64,000 bases of DNA from an uncultured Eubacteriales bacterium (GTDB lineage: Bacteria; Bacillota; Clostridia; Oscillospirales; Acutalibacteraceae): assembly GCA_934486895.1 (NCBI GenBank), contig CAKSQZ010000006.1:1-64000 (forward strand), given 5' to 3'. A program made the translations under genes and the position numbers. Below the pieces are notes generated by a model. It was given only the letters and a program-made list of their open reading frames with translations, searched no databases and was not told the DNA's origin. This document shows positions 1 through 8,239 of the stretch, one piece after another (positions within the stretch are counted from its first letter, which is position 1; each line of letters starts with the position of its first letter).

Positions 1-60
1 CAAAACCGATGACGGATACAAACACATCCGCTGTATTATCACTCGCTATAATAACAAAAA

Positions 61-100
61 ACTCCGCTTCTGCCGTGATATGCAGAAGCGGAGTTTTTAT
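61..100 (-). terminator. Intrinsic terminator after nfnB
   Basis: A perfect 13-bp inverted repeat (61-73 with 82-94) with an 8-nt loop is flanked by A-runs on the left and T-runs on the right, so it can end transcription in both directions. It lies just past the nfnB stop codon and is the likely end of the nfnAB transcript. Confidence 0.9.
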
Positions 101-104
101 TCTG

Positions 105-1523
105 TTATTTTTGAGAGAGGTATTCATCGATGGCTTTAGCTGCGACTTTACCTGCGCCCATTGCGGAAATAACCGTTGCGGCGCCTGTTACAGCGTCACC
201 GCCGGCATAAACGCCCTCTTTGGTGGTCGCACCGTTTTCTTCGATGATAATGCCGCCGCGGGAATTAACATCGAGGCCCTTTGTGGTGGACTTGATAAGC
301 GGGTTCGGTGAAGTGCCGATAGAAATAACAACTGTATCAACATCAAGTATGAATTCACTGCCCTCGATCGGAACAGGACGGCGGCGGCCGCGTTCATCGG
401 GCTCGCCGAGCTCCATTTTAATGCACTTGATACCTGTTACAAAGCCGTTTTTCGGATCGCGTTTATCATCGGGATTTTCATAGCCGAGGATCTCAACCGG
501 GTTGTTGAGAAGACGAAAATCAATTCCCTCTTCCATTGCGTGCTCGACCTCTTCGCGGCGGGCAGGCAATTCCTCCATTGAACGGCGATATACGATATAG
601 ACCTTCTCTGCGCCGAGTCTAAGCGCGGTACGGGCAGCGTCCATTGCGACATTACCGCCGCCTACAACTGCTACTTTGCCGCCTTTCATTATCGGTGTTA
701 CCGGATCTTCCTTATAAGCCTTCATAAGGTTGGAACGGGTGAGAAATTCGTTTGCGGAATAAACGCCTTTGAGCGACTCGCCCGGAATTCCCATAAAGTT
801 CGGCAGGCCTGCGCCCGAACCGATGAACACGGCTTCATATCCGTCTTCAAGCAGTTCATCGACAGTGAGTGTTTTGCCGATTATCATATTTGTTTCGACA
901 TCGACACCCATAGCCTTGAGGTTATCTACCTCTTTTTGAACAATGGATTTCGGCAGACGAAACTCAGGAATACCATAGACAAGCACTCCGCCTGCTGTGT
1001 GAAGCGCTTCAAAAACAGTTACCTTATAGCCTTTCTTGGCAAGATCGCCTGCGCAAGTGAGACCGGACGGACCCGAACCTACAACTGCGACTTTATGGCC
1101 GTTAGGCTCGGCGACATTCGGAGCTTCCTCGGAATGAGCATTATGCCAATCGGCAACAAAACGCTCAAGTCTGCCGATACCGACGGGCTCGCCCTTGATA
1201 CCGCGAACGCACTTGGCTTCGCACTGAGTTTCCTGCGGACAGACTCTGCCGCAGACAGCCGGAAGAGACGATGTGCGGTGGATGACCTGATATGCGCCTT
1301 CAAAATCGCCCTCCTTTATCTTTGCGATGAATTCGGGGATATGAATATTTACGGGGCAGCCTGATACACACGGCATATTTTTGCAGTTTAAGCACCTGAG
1401 TGCTTCCTCGATAGCTGTTTCTTCGGAATATCCGGTGGTTACCTCTTCAAAATTATGCGCTCTGACTTCCGGTGCCTGAGACGGCATCGGATGTTTTTTA
1501 GGATCCATATTGGGTTTGAACAT
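105..1523 (-). CDS. nfnB: NfnB-type NADPH-binding subunit (GltA-like glutamate synthase small-chain family)
   Basis: The 472-aa flavoprotein has the glutamate-synthase beta-subunit architecture. Two N-terminal cysteine clusters (C44, C47, C52, C56 and C91, C95, C101, C105) would bind two [4Fe-4S] centres. They are followed by an FAD dinucleotide fold (GSGPSG near 149-154) and an NADPH fold (VVGGGN near 285-295). The gene lies directly after an FAD/[2Fe-2S] subunit, and no large glutamate-synthase subunit is nearby. In this pairing the family functions as NfnAB, the cytoplasmic electron-bifurcating NADH-dependent ferredoxin:NADP+ oxidoreductase. A true GltD role is the main alternative. The next gene upstream ends exactly at its start region, which suggests translational coupling. 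Confidence 0.85.
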   Translation of the reverse strand: MFKPNMDPKKHPMPSQAPEVRAHNFEEVTTGYSEETAIEEALRCLNCKNMPCVSGCPVNIHIPEFIAKIKEGDFEGAYQVIHRTSSLPAVCGRVCPQETQCEAKCVRGIKGEPVGIGRLERFVADWHNAHSEEAPNVAEPNGHKVAVVGSGPSGLTCAGDLAKKGYKVTVFEALHTAGGVLVYGIPEFRLPKSIVQKEVDNLKAMGVDVETNMIIGKTLTVDELLEDGYEAVFIGSGAGLPNFMGIPGESLKGVYSANEFLTRSNLMKAYKEDPVTPIMKGGKVAVVGGGNVAMDAARTALRLGAEKVYIVYRRSMEELPARREEVEHAMEEGIDFRLLNNPVEILGYENPDDKRDPKNGFVTGIKCIKMELGEPDERGRRRPVPIEGSEFILDVDTVVISIGTSPNPLIKSTTKGLDVNSRGGIIIEENGATTKEGVYAGGDAVTGAATVISAMGAGKVAAKAIDEYLSQK

Positions 1524-2380
1524 CAGTTCTGCGCCTCCTTTTTAAACAGGTTGCAGGTTTCTTCATAAGCGTGGCGTTCAAAGTCGCGGTACATTGCACC
1601 TCTGGACATTGCTTCATCGAAATCCACTTCATAGCCGTTGAAATCAGGACCGTCGACACAAGCGAACTTTGTTATCGGCTTACCGTCGCGGTGAAGCGTC
1701 AGTCGGCAACCGCCGCACATACCTGTTCCGTCGATCATGATCGGGTTCATCGAAACTGTGCAGGGAATGCCTGTGGGCTTGACCGCTGCGACAACAAATT
1801 TCATCATGATCAGCGGGCCGATGGTGATAACTTCATCGAACTTTTCGCCGTTCTCAAACATTTCGTTGAGCGGAACACAAACATTTCCGTGTCTGCCGTA
1901 GCTGCCGTCATCGGTCATGACAACGAGGTTGTCGGAAGCTGCTTTAAATTCGTCCTCAAGAATGAGCAGATCCTTTGATCTGAAACCGATTATCGAGGTT
2001 ACATCACAGCCCATCTCATGCAGTTTCTGAGCGATGGGAAGCGCAATGGCACAACCGACGCCGCCGCCGACAATGCAAACTTTTTTAAGTCCGTCGAGCT
2101 TGGAGGCAACACCGAGCGGTCCTGCAAAATCCTGAAGATACTCGCCCTCGTTTTTATGATTCAGCTTCTCCGTTGTTGCGCCAACGATCTGAAAAATAAT
2201 CTTAACCGTTCCCTTTTCGCGATCGTAACCTGCAACTGTGAGCGGAATACGCTCGCCCTCTTCGTCAACACGGAGAATGATGAACTGGCCCGGCTGAGCC
2301 TTTGCAGCTACAAAAGGAGCCTCGATATCCATCATTGTGACGGTCGGGTTGAGCGCGGCTTTTTTAACGATTTTATACAT
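1523..2380 (-). CDS. nfnA: NfnA-type FAD/[2Fe-2S] subunit (sulfide dehydrogenase/PyrK-like)
   Basis: About 285 aa with a ferredoxin-reductase-like fold: an N-terminal FAD-binding beta barrel, an NAD-binding Rossmann stretch (CIVGGGVGCA), and a C-terminal [2Fe-2S] cysteine set (MCGGC, then FAC about 20 residues later). This is the family of PyrK and the sulfide dehydrogenase beta subunit; next to nfnB it is best read as NfnA, the NADH-bifurcating subunit. I start it at the ATG at 2380 because an AAGGAG lies 9 nt upstream; an in-frame start further upstream would run into the preceding terminator. Its stop overlaps the nfnB start. Confidence 0.86.
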   Translation of the reverse strand: MYKIVKKAALNPTVTMMDIEAPFVAAKAQPGQFIILRVDEEGERIPLTVAGYDREKGTVKIIFQIVGATTEKLNHKNEGEYLQDFAGPLGVASKLDGLKKVCIVGGGVGCAIALPIAQKLHEMGCDVTSIIGFRSKDLLILEDEFKAASDNLVVMTDDGSYGRHGNVCVPLNEMFENGEKFDEVITIGPLIMMKFVVAAVKPTGIPCTVSMNPIMIDGTGMCGGCRLTLHRDGKPITKFACVDGPDFNGYEVDFDEAMSRGAMYRDFERHAYEETCNLFKKEAQN

Positions 2381-2413
2381 AAGCCTGTTCTCCTTGTTTA
2401 GGTTTGAGTTTGA

Positions 2414-2447
2414 AAAGAGCTGCTGCAATAACTGCAACAGCCCTTTC
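2414..2447 (-). terminator. Terminator or attenuator between alcohol dehydrogenase and nfnA
   Basis: On the minus strand an 11-bp stem (2433-2443 with 2417-2427, with two G-U pairs) and a 5-nt loop is followed by TTTT. It lies directly after the alcohol dehydrogenase stop. It may end that transcript or lower its read-through into nfnAB. Confidence 0.65.
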
Positions 2448-2455
2448 GGTCTTTA

Positions 2456-3673
2456 TCAGAAATCTACTTCAGTGTCATAGTAGCAGCACTTAAGCAGCTT
2501 TTCCATTTCTTCCTGACTGGGCTGACGCGGGTTAGAGCCTGTGCAGGCATCTGCAATAGCGTTCTTTGCGATCTCGGGGAGTCTCTCAAGGAACACATCC
2601 TCCGGAACAAAGCCATTCTCAGTCGGATAGCTGTCCGCGCCGTAGTTCTTGATGCAGTGCGGGATATTAAGTTCGTCGTTCATGTGACGCAGATATTTGA
2701 TGAGCAGAGCTACCTTCTCATCGTCATTATCGCCGCCGAGACCCATATAGTCCGCGATCACGCCATAGCGCTTCTTAGCAGCCTCATCTTTTGCGTTGAA
2801 CGCAATTACCTTCGGCAGGTACATAGCGTTTGCCGCACCGTGAATAATATGAGCGCCGTAATCCGCAAAAGCAGCGCCTGTCTTATGCGCCATTGAATGA
2901 ACGATACCGAGCAGTGCGTTTGAAAACGCCATGCCTGCGAGGCATTGAGCGTTATGCATGCTGTCACGCTTCTCCATATCGCCGTTATAAGATTTAATAA
3001 GATCGTTCTGGATCATCTTGATAGCAAAGATCGCGAGCGGATCTGTATAGTCGCAATTAGCGGTTGAAACATATGCTTCGATAGCATGTGTCATTGCGTC
3101 CATACCTGTGTGAGCAACAAGCTTCTTAGGCATTGTCTCTGCAAGGTCGGGGTCAACGATAGCAACATCGGGAGTGATCTCGAAGTCGGCGATCGGGTAT
3201 TTAATGCCCTTTTCATAATCGGTGATGATCGAGAATGCTGTTACCTCTGTTGCTGTGCCCGATGTGGACGAAATAGCACAGAAATGAGCTTTGCGGCGCA
3301 GGCTGGGGATACCGAATACTTTGCACATTTCTTCAAATGTGATATCCGGATACTCATACTTGATCCACATAGCTTTTGCAGCATCGATCGGCGAACCGCC
3401 GCCCATTGCAATGATCCAGTCCGGCTCAAACTTGAGCATTGCCTCGGCACCGCGCATAACAGTTTCAACAGACGGATCGGACTCAATGCCCTCGAAGAGT
3501 TCAACCTCCATGCCGGCTTCTTTAAGATAAGAAACCGCTTTGTCGAGGAAGCCGAAGCGCTTCATGCTGCCGCCGCCTACGCAAATCATTGCTTTTTTGC
3601 CCTTGAAGTCTTTAAGAGCCTCAAGTGAGCCTTTTCCATGATACAAATCTCTCGGTAAAGTAAATCTAGCCAT
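2456..3673 (-). CDS. Iron-containing alcohol dehydrogenase
   Basis: A 405-aa group III (Fe-dependent) alcohol dehydrogenase, cytoplasmic, interconverting alcohols and aldehydes with NAD(P)H. Visible signatures are the nucleotide-binding GGGSPIDAAK (91-100) and the metal-binding HTGMDAMTHAIEA, giving D192 and H196 as ligands; H259 and H278 are the probable other two. The C terminus (ACTGSNPR...LLKCCY) closely resembles the alcohol-dehydrogenase half of AdhE, so an ethanol or butanol dehydrogenase role is likely, but substrate and cofactor cannot be read. It is preceded by AGGAGG and its own promoter region. The adjacent nfnAB, which makes NADPH from ferredoxin and NADH, suggests a shared fermentative redox function. 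Confidence 0.92.
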   Translation of the reverse strand: MARFTLPRDLYHGKGSLEALKDFKGKKAMICVGGGSMKRFGFLDKAVSYLKEAGMEVELFEGIESDPSVETVMRGAEAMLKFEPDWIIAMGGGSPIDAAKAMWIKYEYPDITFEEMCKVFGIPSLRRKAHFCAISSTSGTATEVTAFSIITDYEKGIKYPIADFEITPDVAIVDPDLAETMPKKLVAHTGMDAMTHAIEAYVSTANCDYTDPLAIFAIKMIQNDLIKSYNGDMEKRDSMHNAQCLAGMAFSNALLGIVHSMAHKTGAAFADYGAHIIHGAANAMYLPKVIAFNAKDEAAKKRYGVIADYMGLGGDNDDEKVALLIKYLRHMNDELNIPHCIKNYGADSYPTENGFVPEDVFLERLPEIAKNAIADACTGSNPRQPSQEEMEKLLKCCYYDTEVDF

Positions 3674-3710
3674 TTCAGAAAATCCTCCTTGGAATTTTTA
3701 TTACAATTCA

Positions 3711-3749
3711 ATTATATATCTAATTTTGGATTTGTGAAATGTTTATATA
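3711..3749 (-). promoter_or_regulatory. Promoter region of alcohol dehydrogenase with Rex-like inverted repeat
   Basis: On the minus strand TATAAT (3711-3716) sits about 35 nt before the ribosome site. The -35 position is weak (TTTCAC, 3734-3739). Overlapping it, 3732-3749 reads TTGTGAA-4 nt-TTATATA, an imperfect match to the Rex redox operator TTGTTAA-4 nt-TTAACAA. The promoter is reasonable; the operator is a guess based on 10 of 14 matching positions and the fitting target gene. Confidence 0.4.
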
Positions 3750-3875
3750 AAATATCGATATGTTTGTATTGATATTATGAGATTTATACCAATTTAATTG
3801 GCTCAATTTGTGCAATAATTCAAGAAAAATTATAAATAAATGTTAAAAAATAATCAATTCGTCAAAATCAAGACC

Positions 3876-3906
3876 AAAGAGCGGGAACTTTTGGTTCCCG
3901 CTCTTT
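3876..3906 (-). terminator. Terminator of the S10-spc-alpha superoperon
   Basis: A 13-bp inverted repeat (3876-3888 with 3894-3906) with a 5-nt loop lies just beyond rplQ. The T-run is better on the plus side than on the minus side, but position and stem strength make it the end of the ribosomal operon. Confidence 0.85.
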
Positions 3907-3914
3907 TTACCGGT

Positions 3915-4259
3915 TTATTTAACCAGCTCAATAATAGCCATCTCGGCAGCGTCGCCGCGGCGCGGGCCGGTCTTGATGATACGCGTATATCCGCCGTTAC
4001 GGTCGGAATAGTTCGGCGCGATCTCATCGAACAGCTTTTTCACAACATCCTCTTTTGTGACAAAAGCCATTACTTTACGCTTGTTGTGAAGCGTATTTTC
4101 CTTTGCGATTGTAATATATTTCTCGGTCATAGCGCGGACTTCCTTCGCACGGGTAACGGTAGTTTCGATCTTACCGTTTTCGAGCAGGAAAGTTACCATT
4201 GCGCGAAGCATTGCTTTACGCTGATCGCTCGTTCTTCCGAGCTTTCTCGTTCCTGGCAT
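3915..4259 (-). CDS. rplQ: 50S ribosomal protein L17
   Basis: A 114-aa bacterial L17 with the typical N terminus (RKLGRTSDQRKAMLRAM) and the family's usual short, tail-less length. L17 binds 23S rRNA near the exit-tunnel side of the large subunit. It is the last gene of the superoperon, 50 nt after rpoA and just before the terminator, which is its classical place in the alpha operon. Confidence 0.97.
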   Translation of the reverse strand: MPGTRKLGRTSDQRKAMLRAMVTFLLENGKIETTVTRAKEVRAMTEKYITIAKENTLHNKRKVMAFVTKEDVVKKLFDEIAPNYSDRNGGYTRIIKTGPRRGDAAEMAIIELVK

Positions 4260-4309
4260 TTCAATTCACTCCTTTACAGTCGTGTTTAAGATAAATCTGC
4301 GTGTAATTA

Positions 4310-5257
4310 TTATTCGTCTTCCTTACGAAGCGTGAAACCAAGCGTTTTCAGCTTATTGATGACTTCATCAAGCGACTTTCTGCCGAGGTTTCTCACCTTC
4401 ATCATATCCTCTTCGGACTTGCTGATAAGGTCTTCGACAGTGTTTATGCTGGCACGCTTTAAGCAGTTGAAGCTTCGTACGGAAAGGTCAAGTTCCTCAA
4501 TGGTCATCTCAAGGACTTTTTCCTTGCCGTTATCGTCACGCTCGACCATGAAGTCGCCCTCGAAAGCTTCTTCCGAAAGTTCAACAAACAGGTTGAGATG
4601 TTCAGTGAGCACCTTGGCTCCGAGCGATACCGCTTCTCTTGCGGAGATAGTACCGTTCGTCCAGACTTCGATCGCGAGTTTATCGTAATCAGTGATCTGA
4701 CCGACACGGGTATTCTCGGTATAATAATTAACTTTAGTTACAGGCGTATAGATCGAGTCGGTCGGGATAACGCCGACAACGGGCTTTGCCTGCTTGTTTT
4801 TTTCCGCTGACACATAGCCGCGACCCTTATCGAGGGTCAGCTCCATGAAAAGCTTGCCTTCGTCGGAAAGTGTTGCGATATGAAGATCGGGATTTAAGAT
4901 CTCGACTTCGGAATCACATTTGATAGAGCCTGCAGTAACTTCACACGGGCCTTCTGCTTCGATATAGCAGATCTTCGGAGCGTCTCCGTGGATCTTTGCG
5001 GTGATTCCCTTGATATTCAGAACCATTTCCGTAACGTCTTCCTTAACGCCGGGAACTGTCGAAAATTCATGCAGAATACCGTCTATCTTTATCGAAGTGA
5101 CTGCCACGCCCGGAAGTGAAGAAAGAAGCACTCTTCTCAGGCTGTTGCCGAGAGTAATGCCGTATCCTCGCTCGAGCGGCTCGATCGTGAATTTACCGTA
5201 AGAACCGTCAGCTGCAAGATCAACAGCCTCAATTCTGGGCTTCTCAATTTCTATCAT
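4310..5257 (-). CDS. rpoA: RNA polymerase alpha subunit
   Basis: A 315-aa alpha subunit. The N-terminal dimerisation domain (about 1-230, including the YGITLGNSLRRVLLSS block) assembles beta and beta-prime. A C-terminal helix-hairpin-helix domain (about 250-308, LDLSVRSFNCLKRA...LGRKSL) contacts UP elements and regulators. The start chosen is the ATG at 5257, preceded by AAGGAGGG; the open frame continues 23 codons upstream but that part has no family similarity. It lies between rpsD and rplQ as usual, so polymerase is made together with ribosomal proteins. Confidence 0.97.
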   Translation of the reverse strand: MIEIEKPRIEAVDLAADGSYGKFTIEPLERGYGITLGNSLRRVLLSSLPGVAVTSIKIDGILHEFSTVPGVKEDVTEMVLNIKGITAKIHGDAPKICYIEAEGPCEVTAGSIKCDSEVEILNPDLHIATLSDEGKLFMELTLDKGRGYVSAEKNKQAKPVVGVIPTDSIYTPVTKVNYYTENTRVGQITDYDKLAIEVWTNGTISAREAVSLGAKVLTEHLNLFVELSEEAFEGDFMVERDDNGKEKVLEMTIEELDLSVRSFNCLKRASINTVEDLISKSEEDMMKVRNLGRKSLDEVINKLKTLGFTLRKEDE

Positions 5258-5386
5258 AAAAACCCTCCTTGTTTTTCTCGCAGTTTTCACTGCGCTGCGG
5301 CGAACGGATAGAATAGCCGTCCGCACCGTTGTTTATCCGGGCAGCATAAAGCCGCCCGAAAAGCTTTGTTGAAAACAAACAGCGGA

Positions 5387-6013
5387 TTATTTTGAATACA
5401 ACTCGACGATCAGCGATTCCTCTACCGGAGTATCGATTTCCTCACGGGTCGGAAGTGCGACAACCTTGCCGGCTTTACCGTCGCCTACGCGCTCGAGCCA
5501 GTTCGGTGTGGGTCTTGAGCCGTTAGCCTCAAGCACTGCCTTGATCTTCTCGCTCTGCAGGCTGCCGCTCTTGATCGAAACGGTGTCGCCGGCTTTGAGA
5601 AGGATCGACGGGATGTTCACTTTTTTGCCGTTGAGCTCGAAATGATTGTGCAGAACGAGCTGTCTTGCTTCATTTCTCGAAGAAGCAAAGCCAAGACGAT
5701 AAACGATGTTATCAAGACGGCTCTCGAGCAAACGAAGAAGGTTTTCACCGGTTACGCCCTGTCTTCTTTCAGCCTCCACAAAATACTTGTGGAACTGGCT
5801 CTCGGAAAGACCGTAGTAACGCTTAGCCTTCTGCTTCATTCTGAACTGAGTAGCATACTCGCTGTTCTTCTTACGACCCTGACCGTGCTGGCCGGGAGCG
5901 TATGCTCTTACAGCGATGGAGCATTTGTCTGAGTAGCAGCGCTCGCCCTTGAGAAACAGCTTTTCGCCTTCTCTGCGGCAAAGTCTGCATACAGGACCGG
6001 TATATCTAGCCAT
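5387..6013 (-). CDS. rpsD: 30S ribosomal protein S4, zinc-binding form
   Basis: 208 aa. The N terminus carries C9, C12, C26 and C31, the four-cysteine zinc site of the C+ type of S4. An S4 RNA-binding domain follows at about 98-160 (ESRLDNIVYRLGF). S4 nucleates 16S rRNA assembly and in many bacteria represses its own operon. It is in the alpha operon with rpsM and rpsK upstream, separated from rpoA by about 130 nt containing GC-rich inverted repeats that could hold a regulatory fold. Confidence 0.97.
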   Translation of the reverse strand: MARYTGPVCRLCRREGEKLFLKGERCYSDKCSIAVRAYAPGQHGQGRKKNSEYATQFRMKQKAKRYYGLSESQFHKYFVEAERRQGVTGENLLRLLESRLDNIVYRLGFASSRNEARQLVLHNHFELNGKKVNIPSILLKAGDTVSIKSGSLQSEKIKAVLEANGSRPTPNWLERVGDGKAGKVVALPTREEIDTPVEESLIVELYSK

Positions 6014-6030
6014 TTAAATTTCCTCCTCTA

Positions 6031-6423
6031 CTATACGCGTCTTCTCTTCGGAGGACGGCAGCCGTTATGCGGGATAGGCGTGACGTCCTTGATCATGGAC
6101 ACTGTGAGACCGACGGTCTGGAGTGCTCTGATCGCAGCTTCTCTGCCTGCGCCCGGGCCTTTGACAAATACCTCGACCGTCTTAAGGCCGTGCTCCATTG
6201 CAGCCTTTGCAGCGGTTTCTGCTGCCGACTGAGCTGCGAACGGAGTCGATTTTCTCGATCCTCTGAAGCCTAACTCGCCTGCCGATGCCCACGAAATTGT
6301 GTTACCTTTAACATCGGAGATTGTGACGATCGTGTTGTTGAAGGTCGACTGAATGTGGACGCTGCCGCGCTCAATGTTCTTTTTTTCGCGGCGTCTTGTT
6401 CTTGTAGTTTTGCTACCTGCCAT
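6031..6423 (-). CDS. rpsK: 30S ribosomal protein S11
   Basis: 130 aa, with the conserved S11 core (HIQSTFNNTIVTISD, KGPGAGREAAIRAL) and the C-terminal HNGCRPPKRRRV tail. S11 sits on the 30S platform near the E site. It is 16 nt after rpsM and 17 nt before rpsD, with a ribosome site in each gap. Confidence 0.98.
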   Translation of the reverse strand: MAGSKTTRTRRREKKNIERGSVHIQSTFNNTIVTISDVKGNTISWASAGELGFRGSRKSTPFAAQSAAETAAKAAMEHGLKTVEVFVKGPGAGREAAIRALQTVGLTVSMIKDVTPIPHNGCRPPKRRRV

Positions 6424-6439
6424 ACTCTAAACCCTCTCC

Positions 6440-6808
6440 TTACTTTTTCTTGTTCGCAATCGTCTTCTTCGGACCCTTGCGAGTTCTTGCATTTGTCTTG
6501 GAACGCTGACCGCGAACGGGAAGTCCCTTTCTGTGTCTGGTTCCGCGGTAGCTGCCGATTTCGATCAGGCGCTTGATATCAAATGCGATATCACGACGCA
6601 GGTCGCCTTCGACCGTTACATTATGGTCGATATACTCACGCAGTTTTGCAACTTCGTCATCTGTGAGATCCTTAACTCTCTTATCGGGATCAACGCCGGT
6701 TTCGGCAAGGATCTTCTTCGAGGTTGTCAGTCCGATACCGAAGATATAGGTAAGACCGATCTCGACTCTTTTTTCTCTCGGCAGATCAACACCGGAAATT
6801 CGTGCCAT
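6440..6808 (-). CDS. rpsM: 30S ribosomal protein S13
   Basis: 122 aa. It shows the typical start (MARISGVDLP), the helix-two-turn-helix (YIFGIGLTTSKKIL) and the basic tail (RGQRSKTNARTRKGPKK) that reaches the P-site tRNA. S13 lies in the 30S head and bridges to the 50S subunit. It is in the usual place after rpmJ. Confidence 0.98.
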   Translation of the reverse strand: MARISGVDLPREKRVEIGLTYIFGIGLTTSKKILAETGVDPDKRVKDLTDDEVAKLREYIDHNVTVEGDLRRDIAFDIKRLIEIGSYRGTRHRKGLPVRGQRSKTNARTRKGPKKTIANKKK

Positions 6809-6835
6809 TATTATTACACCTCCGTAATGCGCAGG

Positions 6836-6949
6836 TTAGCCCTGACGCTGCTTATGCTTCGGGTTTTCGCAGATAACCATGACTTTACCCTTGCGTTTGA
6901 TCACTTTGCATTTTTCGCACATCTTTTTAACAGAAGGTCTGACCTTCAT
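6836..6949 (-). CDS. rpmJ: 50S ribosomal protein L36, zinc-binding form
   Basis: A 37-residue protein read directly from the minus strand: it starts MKVRPSVKKMCEKC, ends NPKHKQRQG, and uses TAA at 6836. C11, C14, C27 and H32 form the zinc site of the C+ paralogue. It fills the gap between infA and rpsM, which is the normal position. Confidence 0.96.
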   Translation of the reverse strand: MKVRPSVKKMCEKCKVIKRKGKVMVICENPKHKQRQG

Positions 6950-7005
6950 ATCAATCATTCCTTTCATGCGTAATACAAATACCTTGCGGCTTTTGTAGAT
7001 TTAGC

Positions 7006-7224
7006 TTATTTGGAACGCCAGGTTATGCGTCCCTTATCAAGGTCATACGGTGAAATCTCAACCGTGACCCTGTCGCCCGGCAATATTTTGATATAGTTCA
7101 TTCTAAGCTTGCCGGATATGTGGGCCAATATTATATGACCGTTTTCGAGTTCTACCTTGAACGTGGCATTCGGCAGCGCCTCGACCACGGTTCCCTGAAA
7201 TTCGATGTTATCCCCTTTGGACAT
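7006..7224 (-). CDS. infA: Translation initiation factor IF-1
   Basis: A 72-aa OB-fold protein (MSKGDNIEFQGTVVEALPNA) that binds the 30S A site and aids start selection together with IF-2 and IF-3. The ATG at 7224 gives the normal 72-aa length; a GTG one codon upstream is in frame but the SD spacing favours the ATG. The gene follows the KOW protein stop by only a few bases. Confidence 0.97.
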   Translation of the reverse strand: MSKGDNIEFQGTVVEALPNATFKVELENGHIILAHISGKLRMNYIKILPGDRVTVEISPYDLDKGRITWRSK

Positions 7225-7227
7225 CAC

Positions 7228-7473
7228 TTAATCCTCCTCGGTAAGCGTACGCAGTGCGCGCCGCAATTTACGATTTGTTGCCATCGCTTGATCATCTAAA
7301 ACGATCGACGATTTTAATAGGTGTTTTTCGTTTTTACGCTTGGGGCGCTCTATCGGGCGTTCGTGCCCGTCGCACACAAGTATCCTGCCGTTGTCGTTGC
7401 CGACGACAGCGAGATAACTGTTTTTATCCCGTCCGCGCAAAGACTTAACAACTCTGCCGTATTCAACAGCCAA
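7228..7473 (-). CDS. KOW-domain RNA-binding protein (L14e-like)
   Basis: 81 aa with a single KOW-type fold at the N terminus (EYGRVVKSLRGRDKNSYLAV) followed by a basic region. The family is found between map and infA in many Firmicutes and is annotated as a ribosome-associated KOW protein. Its exact role is not established. It probably binds rRNA or nascent ribosomal mRNA, inferred only from fold and location. Confidence 0.85.
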   Translation of the reverse strand: MAVEYGRVVKSLRGRDKNSYLAVVGNDNGRILVCDGHERPIERPKRKNEKHLLKSSIVLDDQAMATNRKLRRALRTLTEED

Positions 7474-7487
7474 GTCATCACGCTCCT

Positions 7488-8237
7488 TTAAGCCTCGGTA
7501 AGTATAACCGGTCCGTCGTCTGTTACGGCAACGGAATGCTCAAAGTGGGCTGACAGCCCTCCGTCTATTGTTTTAACCGTCCAACCGTTGGATAGTGTTT
7601 TGACACCGTATCCCTTTTGATTGACCATCGGTTCGATGGCGATAGTCATGCCCGGCATCAGTCTGACGCCGTGCCCCTCTCTGCCGTAGTTCGGCACTTC
7701 GGGGGCTTCGTGAAGGCTCGCACCTACTCCGTGTCCCACAAAATCTCGTACCACCGAGTAACCGCGCGCCTCGACATACCGCTGAACTGCCGAGCCTATA
7801 TCGCCGATTCTGCCGCCCCGACGCACCGCTTTGATACCTTCATACAGGCTCTCCCTGGTTGTGTCGATCAGCCGCCTCGCGTCAGGCGAGATATCGCCCG
7901 ACGCAAAAGTAGCAGCATTATCACCGTTATAGCCCTCGAACACCGCGCCGAGATCGACGCTGACTATATCGCCTGCTTTGACGATTGTCTTTTTGTCCGG
8001 TATGCCATGGATAACTTCATCGTTTATGGATATGCATGCGCTTGCCGGAAAACCGTTGTAGTTGAGAAATCCCGGAGTTGCACCCTGGCTTTTAATAAAA
8101 TCATACGCGACTTTATCAAGATCATAGGTTGAAACGCCCGGCTCAACTGCTTCCCCGACCAGCTTGAGCGCCATTGCCGAAATTCTTCCGGCTTCGCGCA
8201 TGAGTTTAAGTTCACGCGCGGTTTTGAGCACGATCAT
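7488..8237 (-). CDS. map: Methionine aminopeptidase, type I
   Basis: 249 aa. It removes the initiator methionine from nascent proteins. The pita-bread metal ligands are present: two Asp in SVDLGAVFEGYNGDNA, His in FVGHGVG, Glu in IAIEPM and Glu in FEHSVAV. There is no N-terminal zinc extension. GGAGG lies 7 nt upstream of the ATG, and only 2 nt separate it from adk, so the two are co-translated. Confidence 0.97.
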   Translation of the reverse strand: MIVLKTARELKLMREAGRISAMALKLVGEAVEPGVSTYDLDKVAYDFIKSQGATPGFLNYNGFPASACISINDEVIHGIPDKKTIVKAGDIVSVDLGAVFEGYNGDNAATFASGDISPDARRLIDTTRESLYEGIKAVRRGGRIGDIGSAVQRYVEARGYSVVRDFVGHGVGASLHEAPEVPNYGREGHGVRLMPGMTIAIEPMVNQKGYGVKTLSNGWTVKTIDGGLSAHFEHSVAVTDDGPVILTEA

Positions 8238-8239
8238 GC

